From Rhizobium sp. 16-488-2b (GTDB taxonomy: Bacteria; Pseudomonadota; Alphaproteobacteria; Rhizobiales; Rhizobiaceae), in contig NZ_JAGHMF010000012.1 in the NCBI RefSeq assembly GCF_017741815.1, forward strand, positions 62,001-126,000: a DNA stretch of 64,000 nucleotides, read 5' to 3'. The position numbers were made by a program, and so were the translations under genes. The stretch's first letter is position 1, and each line of letters opens with the position of its first letter. Positions 38,177 to 49,621 of this stretch are shown here, one piece after another. A model generated the notes under the pieces. That model was given only the letters and a program-made list of their open reading frames with translations. It was not told the DNA's origin and made no database searches.

Positions 38177-38198
38177 GCCGGCCTTAGACCAAAGAGCC

Positions 38199-38450
38199 TC
38201 AATCCCAGAAGAACGACTTGCCGACTTCCTTGCCGGCATCGGCCCTGCTGATGCCGATGTCGAGGAGCTCCGTATCCGTCAGATCTCTGAGCACGCGACC
38301 GCTGGCCCGCTTCTGCTGCCAGAGCGCGACCTTGCCCCACACGCGGCCAAGAGCCGCCCACATATCGTGACGGTCAAACCTCGCCGTTTGACGGAATTGT
38401 TCCGCTTGATGGAGCCGATTGTCTCTCATGAAGTCAGGCGCTACTGACAT
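38199..38450 (-). CDS. DUF1127 small protein
   Basis: An 83-residue protein ending in a DUF1127 domain: RASGRVLRDLTDTELLDIGI then SRADAGKEVG. Small Arg-rich DUF1127 proteins in rhizobia and Agrobacterium affect phosphate metabolism, RNA turnover and stress growth. It is divergent from the MocR-type regulator, 81 bases apart, so the palindromic sites there may act on both. Confidence 0.82.
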   Translation of the reverse strand: MSVAPDFMRDNRLHQAEQFRQTARFDRHDMWAALGRVWGKVALWQQKRASGRVLRDLTDTELLDIGISRADAGKEVGKSFFWD

Positions 38451-38508
38451 GTCACTATCCGATCGCTGATTGTATGCGTTGCATGTGATAGACTTGACAG
38501 GCCGAGGG

Positions 38509-38538
38509 TGACAATCTAGGAAATTGTCATCATGACAA
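38509..38538. promoter_or_regulatory. Palindromic operator at the MocR-type regulator start
   Basis: Two overlapping palindromes: TGACAAT-ctaggaa-ATTGTCA (38509-38529) and TTGTCAT-C-ATGACAA (38524-38538), the second containing the start codon (ATG at 38532). GntR-family regulators commonly bind such dyads and repress themselves. The placement would block both transcription and, by hairpin formation, translation. Confidence 0.65.
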
Positions 38539-39950
38539 ATTGGCTCCCTGATCTCTCGCGCGGCTCCGGCCCGGTCTATTTGCGTCTCGCGGACAATATC
38601 GAATCCGCCATCGCCAGTGGCGCCCTGCCCGCAGGCAGCAAGCTGCCGCCGCAGCGCAATCTGGCTTATGATATCGGCGTGACAATCGGCACAATCGGCC
38701 GCGCCTACGCGCTGGTGCATGAGCGCGGGCTGGTGGCAGGTGAAGTCGGACGCGGGACTTATGTCCTGGATCGGGCGGAGACGGCGCCCGGCAATCAGCC
38801 CGATCCGCTGACGATTGCGCTCGGCGGCACCAGGACAATCGACGCGCCATCGGGAAAAATCCGCTTCGACACGACGGCGGCTCCCGATCTTGGCCAGGGC
38901 AAAGCCATCGGCCGCATCCTCGCCGATATCGGCGAGCAGCAGCTTGCCGAGATCTCCTCCTATTCGCGGGTCTTTCCGAAGAACTGGTATGAGGCCGGAC
39001 GCCGGTGGCTGTCGCGCAACGATTGGGCGCCCGACACCGAAAACATCGTGCCCACGCTCGGCGCGCACGCGGCCGCCATCGCGGTCATCTCGGCCATATC
39101 CTCGCCCGGTGACAAGATCGTCTTCGAGAACCTGAGCTATACGCAGGTGAGCCGCAGCGCCCGGATCCTTGGTCGGCGGACCATCACCGTCGATTCCGAC
39201 GAACATGGCGTCATTCCCGATGATTTCGAACGGCTATGCTCGCAGCAACACCCGAAGCTCGCCTTCCTGATGCCGACGGCCCACAACCCGACGCTATCAA
39301 CCATGCCGCATGAGCGGCGCGCCAAGATCGCCGAGATCGCGCGCAGACATGGCGTCTGGCTGATCGAGGACGATCTATACGGCGGCATGACCGGCGACGA
39401 AAACCCGCTGCTGGCCTCGCTGGCACCCGATCGTACCTTCCTGATCAGCGGACTGTCGAAATCGGTGGCCGCCGGCATCCGTGGCGGCTGGGTCGCTTGC
39501 CCACCGCATTTCGCCCAGCGCATCAAGGTCACCCACAAGATGATCACCGGCGGCCTGCCCTTCATTCTGGCCGAAGCCTGTGCCCGGCTTGTGGAGAGCG
39601 GCGAGGCGCACGAGATCCGCGAGGCCTGCATCACGGAGCTGTCAGGGCGCGAGCGGCTGGCGCGCGAGACGCTTCAGGGCTTCGATTTCGTTTCGCACCC
39701 ACATGTGCCGTTCATCTGGCTGAAGCTTCCCGATCCCTGGCTCTCCGGCACCTTCAAGAACGCCGCCTTCCGCGACGGCGTGCTGATCGACGACGAGGAC
39801 GAGTTCAAGGCGGCGCGCACCGACAAGGTCTATCACCGCGTGCGCATCAGCTTCTCCTCCCCCAAGGACAGAGGAGAAATGGTTGCAGGTTTGATGACGG
39901 TTCGACGCCTGCTTGAAAGCGGCGGCGCCGGATACGACGGCGAGGTCTAG
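38532..39950 (+). CDS. MocR/PdxR-type regulator (GntR-aminotransferase fusion)
   Basis: A 472-residue transcription factor. Residues 1-75 form a winged-helix GntR domain (PVYLRLADNIESAIASGALP, LPPQRNLAYDIGVTIGTIGR); the rest is an aminotransferase class I fold with PLP lysine in LISGLSKSVAAGIRGGW, plus MPTAHNPTLSTMPHERRAKI and WLIEDDLYGG. Such proteins sense PLP or an amine/amino acid bound as aldimine. The target is unknown; the divergent DUF1127 gene and itself are obvious candidates. Confidence 0.93.
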   Translation: MTNWLPDLSRGSGPVYLRLADNIESAIASGALPAGSKLPPQRNLAYDIGVTIGTIGRAYALVHERGLVAGEVGRGTYVLDRAETAPGNQPDPLTIALGGTRTIDAPSGKIRFDTTAAPDLGQGKAIGRILADIGEQQLAEISSYSRVFPKNWYEAGRRWLSRNDWAPDTENIVPTLGAHAAAIAVISAISSPGDKIVFENLSYTQVSRSARILGRRTITVDSDEHGVIPDDFERLCSQQHPKLAFLMPTAHNPTLSTMPHERRAKIAEIARRHGVWLIEDDLYGGMTGDENPLLASLAPDRTFLISGLSKSVAAGIRGGWVACPPHFAQRIKVTHKMITGGLPFILAEACARLVESGEAHEIREACITELSGRERLARETLQGFDFVSHPHVPFIWLKLPDPWLSGTFKNAAFRDGVLIDDEDEFKAARTDKVYHRVRISFSSPKDRGEMVAGLMTVRRLLESGGAGYDGEV

Positions 39951-40077
39951 AGCTGTTGCAGATCAGCCGCACCCATTAAAATCTAGGGCTTTCAGCGTCT
40001 GTCAGCTTTACCGAATCGATTTGCATGCTACCAATTGCGGTGAGAACGGCGATCTGCGCCGGCACCAAAGGCGACGC

Positions 40078-40659
40078 ATGACAATGAATAGCAAGGCATC
40101 GGCATCGACTGGCCGCGGACTACTCCTCGCGGCTCTCCTTGCAAACATCTCGCTCCTGCCGATCTCGGCCCACGCGGATGAAAAGATCTTCGACGAATTG
40201 CGCTTTGGCGCCTCGGCGTCGATCCAGGACGGCCACAGCCGTGAAGACGGCGTGTTTCCGGAAGTCACGGTCTTCTTCGACCCGTTTGATCAAGATACGG
40301 CGAAGAACTGGAAGCAGACGCTCGCTCGTCCGCGCCTGAACCTCGGCACCTCGATCGGCACGTCAGGCGAAGCAACCCAGATCTTCGGCGGTCTCGCCTG
40401 GACGGTGAACTTCAACGAGAAGATCTTCGCCGAAGCCGGTTTCGGCGGTGTCTGGCACAATGGCGATCTCGAAAACAACGCTGATGGCCCCAATCTCGGC
40501 TGTCGCTTCCTCTTCCACGAATATGTCGGCGCCGGTTATCGCTTTGACGCGCACTGGAATGTCATGGCGCAAGTCGCCCATTCCTCGCACGCAAATCTCT
40601 GCGATGGGCCGAATAACGGCATGACGCGCGCCGGCATCCAGGTCGGCTACAAGTTCTAA
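40078..40659 (+). CDS. PagL-like lipid A deacylase / outer-membrane protein
   Basis: A 193-residue secreted beta-barrel protein. The signal peptide is around RGLLLAALLANISLLPISA then HA. The C-terminal part (MAQVAHSSHANLCDGPNNGM then TRAGIQVGYKF) has the PagL-type His-x-Ser region and PNNG turn and ends with Phe, as outer-membrane proteins do. PagL removes the 3-O acyl chain of lipid A; rhizobial lipid A is 3-O-deacylated. Start 40078 or 40084. Exact activity is inferred. Confidence 0.82.
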   Translation: MTMNSKASASTGRGLLLAALLANISLLPISAHADEKIFDELRFGASASIQDGHSREDGVFPEVTVFFDPFDQDTAKNWKQTLARPRLNLGTSIGTSGEATQIFGGLAWTVNFNEKIFAEAGFGGVWHNGDLENNADGPNLGCRFLFHEYVGAGYRFDAHWNVMAQVAHSSHANLCDGPNNGMTRAGIQVGYKF

Positions 40660-43017
<2,358 letters not shown>

Positions 43018-43037
43018 TGCGCAAGGAGTAATCGACC

Positions 43038-43271
43038 ATGGCCATGAAACCCGGTGACATCGAAGACATGATCAAGGCCGGCATCCCCGGCGCAAAGGTG
43101 GTCATCCGTGATCTGGCCGGCGACGGCGATCACTACGCCGCCGAAGTCGTAGCCGAAGCCTTCCGCGGCAAGAGCCGCGTGCAGCAGCACAAGATGGTCT
43201 ACGACGCGCTGAAGGGCAACATGGGCGGCGTCCTGCACGCGCTGGCGCTGCAGACCTCGGCGCCGGAATAA
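43038..43271 (+). CDS. bolA: BolA-family protein
   Basis: A 77-residue BolA/IbaG-like protein with the conserved invariant His in RVQQHKMVYDAL and GDGDHYAAEVVAEAFRGKSR. BolA proteins pair with CGFS monothiol glutaredoxins to handle [2Fe-2S] clusters; grxD is 1.4 kb downstream on the same strand. It begins 20 bases after purL and ends at a terminator. Confidence 0.93.
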   Translation: MAMKPGDIEDMIKAGIPGAKVVIRDLAGDGDHYAAEVVAEAFRGKSRVQQHKMVYDALKGNMGGVLHALALQTSAPE

Positions 43272-43292
43272 GGCCCACCGTCAAAGCCTGTT

Positions 43293-43323
43293 AAAAAATG
43301 CCCGGCTCCGCCGGGCATTTTTG
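43293..43323. terminator. Bidirectional terminator between bolA and the 56-residue ORF
   Basis: AAAAAATGCCCGGctccgCCGGGCATTTTT is a nearly perfect dyad with A and T tracts on both sides, so it can end transcription from both directions. Confidence 0.85.
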
Positions 43324-43356
43324 TTTCTCATTCTTCCGTGAACGCGTGCCGTCAAT

Positions 43357-43527
43357 TCAATCGTCCCTCGACTGCCTACGGCGGCACGTCTCCACTCTCG
43401 ATTCCACATCCCAATCGTCTTCAATCGGCCAATCGCCGGTCGCTCGCCACGCGTTGTCGGCGCCGCGCGGCTGAAACGAGACGATCCGGATGACATCTAT
43501 GATCAGACGATAGACTTCGCTCCACAT
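43357..43527 (-). CDS. Predicted 56-residue protein
   Basis: A short frame with a GAGGAAA ribosome site ending 4 bases before ATG 43527. It begins MWSEVYRLIIDVIRIVSFQP, then RGADNAWRATGDWPIEDDWD, and ends Arg/Asp-rich. Codon use (G/C third positions) resembles neighbours, and the bidirectional terminator at its 3' end supports a real transcript. It is divergent from the LysR gene. A longer overlapping minus frame (43281-43496) lacks a ribosome site. No function is known. Confidence 0.55.
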   Translation of the reverse strand: MWSEVYRLIIDVIRIVSFQPRGADNAWRATGDWPIEDDWDVESRVETCRRRQSRDD

Positions 43528-43627
43528 GGTCTTTCCTCGCGGGTTTGATCGCGATGGCCATTGAATTCCGGTTGCCCAAGGTCTTCAAACGAGCTTATCG
43601 TCCACTTCGCATGACTTGAGGTTATCC

Positions 43628-44542
43628 ATGAAACGTGGTCGCTTACCTTTGACCGCCCTACGCAGTTTCGAGGTCGCGGCGCGTCTGCGGAGTTTCACCC
43701 GGGCTGCCGATGAGCTGCTGATTTCTCAGTCCGCGGTCAGCCGGCAGGTGCGCGAACTGGAGCGGCAGCTTGGCCAGCCGCTGTTCGAGCGGGGCCACCG
43801 TATGGTCGCTCTCACCGGCTCGGGCGAGACGTTGCTGGCCGTCCTTACGGCGAGTTTCGACGCGATCGGCACCTCTCTCGACCGATTGAAGGCCAATAAG
43901 CCCGCTTCGTCATTGTCGATCAGCGTCGAACCGTCCTTCGCGGCGGGCTGGCTGGCGCCGCGCCTGGCCTCATTTAGTCACTTGCAACCCGATATCGACC
44001 TGTTGCTTGACGTGGACCCGCGCCCGGTCGAATTCAGGGCCGGCCGCGTGGAGATCGCCGTTCGCCACAGCGCGACGAGAACGGAGTGGCCGAGGGTGGA
44101 ATGCCAATGGCTCGCCGACGTGACAATGATCCCCGTGATCGCGCCCAATCTGCTGAGTGCGCGCGCCCCCGTGACCAAGCCGACGGATCTGCTGCAATTC
44201 CCGTTGCTTCATGAAGACAATCGAGACCTTTGGCATCGCTGGTTTACGGCCGCCGGTGCACAGGCCGGCGAAACGCGCGGCTCGGTCTATCCCGATGGCG
44301 CGCTCATCTTGCAAGCGACGCTGCGCGGAGAGGGTATCGCATTGATGGACAGGATGTTTATCCGCGATGAACTCATGGCGGGAGAACTTGTGCAGCTCTT
44401 CGATACCACCATTCCGCATGGCGCATACTGGCTTGTCGCCAGGAGCTTCGAGGATCTCTCGCCTCAGGCCTCTGTCTTCGTGGATTGGCTTAAAACCTCC
44501 GTAAACTCTCAGGAGGCTTCAAAAGGCGATGGCCAGGCGTAA
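43628..44542 (+). CDS. LysR family transcriptional regulator (GcvA-like)
   Basis: A 304-residue regulator: an N-terminal helix-turn-helix (LPLTALRSFEVAARLRSFTR, ADELLISQSAVSRQVRELER) and a substrate-binding domain (LSISVEPSFAAGWLAPRLAS, GVEIAVRHS-like GRVEIAVRHSATR). The start pattern LPLTALRSFEVAAR is typical of GcvA/AmpR-like members. ATG 43628 has GAGG 6 bases upstream. It may regulate the divergent small gene or itself. Confidence 0.93.
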   Translation: MKRGRLPLTALRSFEVAARLRSFTRAADELLISQSAVSRQVRELERQLGQPLFERGHRMVALTGSGETLLAVLTASFDAIGTSLDRLKANKPASSLSISVEPSFAAGWLAPRLASFSHLQPDIDLLLDVDPRPVEFRAGRVEIAVRHSATRTEWPRVECQWLADVTMIPVIAPNLLSARAPVTKPTDLLQFPLLHEDNRDLWHRWFTAAGAQAGETRGSVYPDGALILQATLRGEGIALMDRMFIRDELMAGELVQLFDTTIPHGAYWLVARSFEDLSPQASVFVDWLKTSVNSQEASKGDGQA

Positions 44543-44687
44543 CGCTTCGGCAACAGCGGGAACATCAGACCGATAGGGCCCTCCTTTTTTTGTTGCCACC
44601 CGCTGGAATTCCGGTCGCCACATGCTATCTAAGCTTAACGATTGAAACGGCGGGCCTTTAACTCGCCTGTTGAAAGGATTAGGTCCC

Positions 44688-45023
44688 ATGAGCGGCATCA
44701 ACGAATTCATCGACAACGAAATCAAGACCAACGACGTCGTCCTCTTCATGAAGGGCACGCCGCAGTTTCCCCAGTGTGGTTTCTCCGGCCAGGTCGTGCA
44801 GATTCTCGATTACATCGGTGTCGACTACAAGAGCGTCAACGTGCTCGCCGATTCGGAAATCCGCCAGGGCATCAAGGACTACTCCAACTGGCCGACCATT
44901 CCCCAGCTTTACGTCAAGGGTGAATTCATCGGCGGCTGCGACATCGTCAAGGAAATGTTCCAGGCTGGCGAATTGCAACAGCACTTCCAGGAAAACGGCG
45001 TAACCGTTCGCGGCGCCGCTTGA
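44688..45023 (+). CDS. grxD: Monothiol CGFS glutaredoxin (Grx4/GrxD)
   Basis: A 111-residue monothiol glutaredoxin with CGFS in FPQCGFSGQVVQILD, and WPTIPQLYVKGEFIGGCDIV for glutathione binding. It carries [2Fe-2S] clusters for iron sensing and delivery and partners with BolA. ATG 44688 follows AAAGGATTAGG. It lies near bolA, close to the function of the suf genes. Confidence 0.97.
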   Translation: MSGINEFIDNEIKTNDVVLFMKGTPQFPQCGFSGQVVQILDYIGVDYKSVNVLADSEIRQGIKDYSNWPTIPQLYVKGEFIGGCDIVKEMFQAGELQQHFQENGVTVRGAA

Positions 45024-45075
45024 CCTGACCGGTCACCGGGCATCCGCCCGGTTTCCATTTCTGTATTTTGAGTCC

Positions 45076-45113
45076 GAGGCGCTGTGCTGAACAGCGCCTT
45101 GGCCTGTTTTTGG
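45076..45113 (+). terminator. Terminator after grxD
   Basis: GAGGCGCTG-tgctgaa-CAGCGCCTT followed by a TGTTTTTG tract, just before the first exporter gene. Confidence 0.55.
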
Positions 45114-45123
45114 GAATTACATT

Positions 45124-46371
45124 GTGACAGATTCATCACAAGCCGCGCACGTGGGCCGCATCCCCATGGGCAAGGGTGAGTTCATCGCGCTGGCCGCTTT
45201 CCTGATGGCGATCAACTCGTTGGCGATCGACATCATGCTGCCGGCGCTGCAGCAGATCGGCGCCAGCCTGAACGTGGAAAGCGAAAACCATCGCCAGTTC
45301 GTCGTTTCCACTTATCTTCTCGGCTTCGGTTTTGCCCAGCTCATCTATGGCCCGCTGTCCGATCGCTTCGGTCGCCGCCTTCCACTGCTGGCCGGCATCG
45401 GCATCTATATCTGCTCCTCGCTTGGCAGCGCGCTGATTCCCACCTTCGAAGGCCTGCTGATCCTGCGTTTCATCCAGGGTCTCGGCTCCGCGGCCACCCG
45501 CGTCATCACCATCTCCATTGTTCGCGACATTTACGGCGGAAGGCAGATGGCCGAGGTCATGTCGCTGATCATGATGGTCTTCATGATCGTTCCGGTTATC
45601 GCGCCCGGCAGCGGCCAGATCATCATGCTGTTCGGCAGCTGGCACCTGATCTTCCTGTTCATTGCCGTAATGGCAGCGATCATCGCCGGCTGGGCCTATA
45701 TCCGCCTGCCAGAAACGCTGCGTCCGGAGAACGTTCGCCCCTTCACCGCGAAATCGGTGCTGGGTGGCTTCAAGGTCGTTCTCACCAATCGCGTGGCGCT
45801 CTGCTACACGATCGCCAGCACATTCATCTTCGGCGCACTGTTCGGCTTCATCAACTCGGCGCAGCAGATCTATGTCGGCATCTACGGCCTCGGCGTCTAT
45901 TTCCCCTTCGCCTTTGCCGGCGTCGCGGTCTTCATGTCGATGTCGTCGTTCCTGAACTCGCGTCTCGTCGGCAAGTTCGGCATGCGCCGCCTGTCGCACG
46001 GCGCTCTCCTTGCCTTCATCACCATCAACACGATCTGGCTGCTGGCCCTGATATTCGGCCCGCACCCGATGCCGTTCTTCCTGTTCATCGGCTTCTTCGG
46101 TCTGGCGATGTTCAATTTCGGCTGGATCGGCTCGAACTTCAATTCGCTGGCCATGGAGCCGCTCGGCCACGTCGCCGGCACCGCCTCGTCGGTCCTCGGT
46201 TTCATGAGCACCGTCGGTGGCGCGCTGATCGGCGCCGGCATCGGCCAGGCCTTCAACGGCACGGCGCTTCCGATGGTCGCAGGTTACTTCACCGTCTCGA
46301 TCATCGGCCTCGTCTTCGTGCTGATCGCCGAAAAGGGAAAGCTCTTTCAGCCGCATAATCCGGCTGTTTGA
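45124..46371 (+). CDS. Bcr/CflA-type MFS drug exporter (first of a pair)
   Basis: A 415-residue 12-helix major facilitator of the Bcr/CflA group. MLPALQQIGASL, the loop motif GPLSDRFGRRLPLLAG and RFIQGLGSAATRVITISIVR are characteristic. Start GTG 45124, or ATG 45166. The next gene is a paralogue, 46 bases on, so the two are probably an operon. Substrates unknown; no regulator directly adjacent. Confidence 0.92.
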   Translation: MTDSSQAAHVGRIPMGKGEFIALAAFLMAINSLAIDIMLPALQQIGASLNVESENHRQFVVSTYLLGFGFAQLIYGPLSDRFGRRLPLLAGIGIYICSSLGSALIPTFEGLLILRFIQGLGSAATRVITISIVRDIYGGRQMAEVMSLIMMVFMIVPVIAPGSGQIIMLFGSWHLIFLFIAVMAAIIAGWAYIRLPETLRPENVRPFTAKSVLGGFKVVLTNRVALCYTIASTFIFGALFGFINSAQQIYVGIYGLGVYFPFAFAGVAVFMSMSSFLNSRLVGKFGMRRLSHGALLAFITINTIWLLALIFGPHPMPFFLFIGFFGLAMFNFGWIGSNFNSLAMEPLGHVAGTASSVLGFMSTVGGALIGAGIGQAFNGTALPMVAGYFTVSIIGLVFVLIAEKGKLFQPHNPAV

Positions 46372-46417
46372 GCACGCATGCGACGGTTGAGACAAATCTA
46401 TATTTCAGGACAATCAT

Positions 46418-47698
46418 ATGACGCCACCCCATAAGCCGCACACCGAAAACCAGGGATCCAGCCGCATCGGCATGGGCTTCCTCGAGTTCGTCATCACCAT
46501 CGCCATCATGACGGCAAGCGTCGCCATGGCGATCGACAGCATGCTGCCTGCCCTGCCCGCCATGGGCCACGCGCTCAACGTCGCCAACGCCAACGACACG
46601 CAGCTCGTCATCGGCGTCTTCTTCCTCGGCTTCGGCATATCGCAGATCATCTTCGGCAGCCTGTCCGACACGTTCGGCCGCCGCAACATCATGCTCGGCG
46701 GCCTCGCCGTCTATGTGCTGGCCATGTTCGGCGCCGCCGCCACTGGCAGCTTCGAAATGCTGCTCGTCATGCGCTTCATTCAGGGCCTCGGCGGCGCCGC
46801 CGTCCGCATCACCACCATGGCCGTCGTCCGCGATTGCTTCGGTGGCCGTGAGATGGCGCGTGTCATGTCCTATGTCATGATCGTCTTCATGATCGTGCCG
46901 ATCGTCGCCCCCTCGGTCGGCCAGTTGATCATCACCTATGCCAACTGGCACTGGATCTTCATCCTGCTCGGCATCGTCGGCGCCATCCTGTTTCTCTGGG
47001 CATCCCTTCGTTTGAAGGAATCACTGCCGCGCGAAGAGCGTATCCCGCTTTCCTTCGGCAATGTGGTCGATGGCTTCAAGACGGTTCTGACCAACAAGAT
47101 CACCTGCGGCTACATGATCGGCCTGACCATGTTCACCGCCGTCATCAGCGCCTATGTCATCTCCGTTCAGCAGGTCTTCGGCGAGGTCTACGGCCTCGGC
47201 GACTGGCTTCCCATCGCCTTTGCCGCCACTGCCGGCGGTATCGCGGTCGCCAACTTCGCCAACGGCTTCTTCGTACGCAAGTTCGGCATGCGTCGCATCT
47301 CGCATGTCGCGATGATCCTCTTCACCATCATCTCCGCGATCGGCTTCTTCAAGGCGCTCGGCGGCACGCCAAGCTTCACGCTGGCCTATGCGCTCTTCAC
47401 GATCCTGTTGATGATGTTCGCGGTGATCGCCACCAACTTCACGGCGATCAGCCTGGAGCCGATGGGCAATCTCGCAGGCACCGCCACCTCGATCACCGGC
47501 TTCGTCTCCACCACCTTCGGCGCCATCCTCGGCGGCGGCGTCGGCCAGCTGTTCAACGGCACCGTGCAGCCGCTCTTCGGTGGCTTTGCGCTGTTCGGCC
47601 TGATCAGCATCGCAGCTACGCTCTGGGCCGAAGGCGGCAAGCTCTTCACCCACCCGGGCGACGATCCGCAGCTCGATCCGGGCGCTGGGCATTTCTAA
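46418..47698 (+). CDS. Bcr/CflA-type MFS drug exporter (second of a pair)
   Basis: A 426-residue paralogue of the preceding exporter (SMLPALPAMGHAL, FGSLSDTFGRRNIMLGG, RFIQGLGGAAVRITTMAVVR). The pair shares the same residue pattern along the whole length, so a tandem duplication is likely. A strong terminator follows. Confidence 0.92.
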   Translation: MTPPHKPHTENQGSSRIGMGFLEFVITIAIMTASVAMAIDSMLPALPAMGHALNVANANDTQLVIGVFFLGFGISQIIFGSLSDTFGRRNIMLGGLAVYVLAMFGAAATGSFEMLLVMRFIQGLGGAAVRITTMAVVRDCFGGREMARVMSYVMIVFMIVPIVAPSVGQLIITYANWHWIFILLGIVGAILFLWASLRLKESLPREERIPLSFGNVVDGFKTVLTNKITCGYMIGLTMFTAVISAYVISVQQVFGEVYGLGDWLPIAFAATAGGIAVANFANGFFVRKFGMRRISHVAMILFTIISAIGFFKALGGTPSFTLAYALFTILLMMFAVIATNFTAISLEPMGNLAGTATSITGFVSTTFGAILGGGVGQLFNGTVQPLFGGFALFGLISIAATLWAEGGKLFTHPGDDPQLDPGAGHF

Positions 47699-47703
47699 AA
47701 CAC

Positions 47704-47734
47704 GAAGCCCGCCGATTTGGCGGGCTTCTTTTAT
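47704..47734. terminator. Terminator after the exporter pair
   Basis: GAAGCCCGCC-gattt-GGCGGGCTTC then TTTTATTC. It lies between convergent genes and can serve both. Confidence 0.88.
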
Positions 47735-47735
47735 T

Positions 47736-48560
47736 CTAAATCGTAAACACCTCGCGCCGCAGCAGCTCCCAGCTTTCCTTGTCCGGCGCGATCAGCAGGC
47801 CGCCGTCGACATGCTCGGGCAGATAGGCCGAGCCGTCGAAGCGCGCCGCGTAGCCGCCGGCTTCGACGCAGGCGAGCGTGCCGCCGAGGTGGTCCCAGGG
47901 CATCAGCTTGTTGTACATCAGGTAATGCACGTGGCCGCCGGCAAACGCCCGGTGTTCGTGCGCGGCGCAGCGGTAGTTGCAGATGAACCGGACCTTGGCG
48001 AGGTTGGCGAGCACTTCGGCGCGCTTGCCGGGTGCCAGAAAGCCCGTCGAGGCCATTCCGACCATCTGGTCGAGCGCGACGGGCGCAGACGTACGAAGGC
48101 GCTGCGTATCGCCATCAGGACGCTTCAGCCATGCGCCGGCGCCCTGCTCGGCGATAACCCAGTCATCGCCCATCGGATCGTAGATGATGCCGGCAATGCA
48201 TTCGCCGTTCGCGACCACCGAGGCCATGACGCCGAAGGCGGGAATGCCCGAGGCGAAGTTGAAGGTGCCGTCGACGGGATCGACGATGACCGATAGCGAC
48301 GCATCCTTCAGCTTGCCAAGCAGTGCCGGATCGGCCGCGACGGATTCCTCGCCGATGAACAGCGCTTCCGGCCACAGCGCGGCGACCTCGGCCTTGATCA
48401 TGCGCTCGGCTTCAAGATCGGCTTCCGTCACCAGATCGGTCGCTTCGGTCTTGGCGCGCACATCGTCGCTGCCAAGCCGGCGGAAGCGCGGCAATATCTC
48501 AGCCTTCGCCGCCCGCCGCAAGAGATCGGCAAGCGTGGTGACATCTATCTTGGAAACCAT
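47736..48560 (-). CDS. Inositol monophosphatase family protein
   Basis: A 274-residue metal-dependent phosphatase of the IMPase superfamily. EADLEAERMI, FIGEESVA (metal ligand Glu), IVDPVDGTFNFASG and MPWDHLGGTLACVEAGG are the three family motifs. It could be SuhB-like, or act on histidinol phosphate (HisN) or PAP; the sequence does not decide. ATG 48560 is well placed. Convergent to the exporter pair. Confidence 0.9.
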   Translation of the reverse strand: MVSKIDVTTLADLLRRAAKAEILPRFRRLGSDDVRAKTEATDLVTEADLEAERMIKAEVAALWPEALFIGEESVAADPALLGKLKDASLSVIVDPVDGTFNFASGIPAFGVMASVVANGECIAGIIYDPMGDDWVIAEQGAGAWLKRPDGDTQRLRTSAPVALDQMVGMASTGFLAPGKRAEVLANLAKVRFICNYRCAAHEHRAFAGGHVHYLMYNKLMPWDHLGGTLACVEAGGYAARFDGSAYLPEHVDGGLLIAPDKESWELLRREVFTI

Positions 48561-48657
48561 GGTTCATCCTTCCTGGCGCTGTGACATGCCGAAAGACTAT
48601 GCCGCAATTTTGCGACAACGACATGTGTCAAAACAAGAGCTTACGCCCGCAACGAAA

Positions 48658-49551
48658 TCACTTTTCCGTCGCGGCATCGCCCGCCATCAGGCCGGCGAAG
48701 TCGAAGAGCTTGGGGTCGAGCAGATGCGACGGGTTCACATGCGAGAGAGCGCGCAACATCGTGTCCTTGCGGCCGGGCATGCGGCGCTCGATATCGGCGA
48801 GCATGTCCTTCATGGCATTGCGCTGCAGCCCATCCTGCGAGCCGCACAGATCGCAGGGAATGATCGGAAACTGCATGGCGGCGGCGAATTTCGCCATGTC
48901 GTCCTCGGCGCAATAGGCCAGCGGACGCAGCACCATCAGGTCGCCCTCGTCGTTCAGAAGCTTTGCCGGCATCGAGGCCAGGCGGCCGCCGTGGAAGAAA
49001 TTCATGAAGAAGGTTTCGAGAATATCCTCGCGATGGTGGCCGAGCACCAGCGCGTCGCACCCTTCCTCGCGAGCGATGCGATAGAGGTTGCCGCGGCGCA
49101 GACGCGAACAGAGCGAGCAATAGGTGCCGCCGGCTGGGACCTTCTCCTTCACGATCGAATAGGTGTCGCGATACTCGATCCGGTGCTTTACGCCGATCTT
49201 GGTCAGATATTCCGGCAGGATATGCTTCGGAAAATTCGGCTGTCCCTGGTCGAGATTGCAGGCGACGAGTTCGACCGGCAGCAGGCCGCGCCATTGCAGG
49301 TCGAGCAGCAGCGCCAGCAGGCCGTAGGAATCTTTGCCGCCGGAAACCCCAATCAGCCAGCGCTTCTGGCCGTTGAGCATGCCGAAATCGTCGAAGGCCT
49401 GGCGCACCTGGCGCAGCAGCCGCTTGCGCAGCTTGTTGAACGAGACGGAGCTTGGCGCATCGGCAAACAGCGCATGCGCGATCGCGCCCTCGGTCTCAGG
49501 CGTTTCCAGCTCGTCTCCGATGCTTGGCGCGATATTGGCTGCGATATTCAT
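48658..49551 (-). CDS. ttcA: tRNA 2-thiocytidine(32) synthetase TtcA
   Basis: A 297-residue PP-loop ATPase that thiolates cytidine 32 in tRNA. The ATP loop is [12 protein letters not shown]; the central [10 protein letters not shown] and [13 protein letters not shown]xxC pairs hold the [4Fe-4S] cluster. [20 protein letters not shown] is typical. ATG 49551 matches the family N-terminus; it depends on a desulfurase such as that at 12458-13624. Confidence 0.95.
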   Translation of the reverse strand: MNIAANIAPSIGDELETPETEGAIAHALFADAPSSVSFNKLRKRLLRQVRQAFDDFGMLNGQKRWLIGVSGGKDSYGLLALLLDLQWRGLLPVELVACNLDQGQPNFPKHILPEYLTKIGVKHRIEYRDTYSIVKEKVPAGGTYCSLCSRLRRGNLYRIAREEGCDALVLGHHREDILETFFMNFFHGGRLASMPAKLLNDEGDLMVLRPLAYCAEDDMAKFAAAMQFPIIPCDLCGSQDGLQRNAMKDMLADIERRMPGRKDTMLRALSHVNPSHLLDPKLFDFAGLMAGDAATEK

Positions 49552-49621
49552 TGTCTCATCCGTTGAGGTCCCAGGTCGAAACCAAATTCCGTCTAGCAGA
49601 AAGCCGCGCCACAACCCAGCA

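Noticed and set aside
43281..43496. 71-residue minus-strand ORF
   Set aside because: It overlaps the better supported 43357-43527 frame, runs through the terminator hairpin and lacks a ribosome site.
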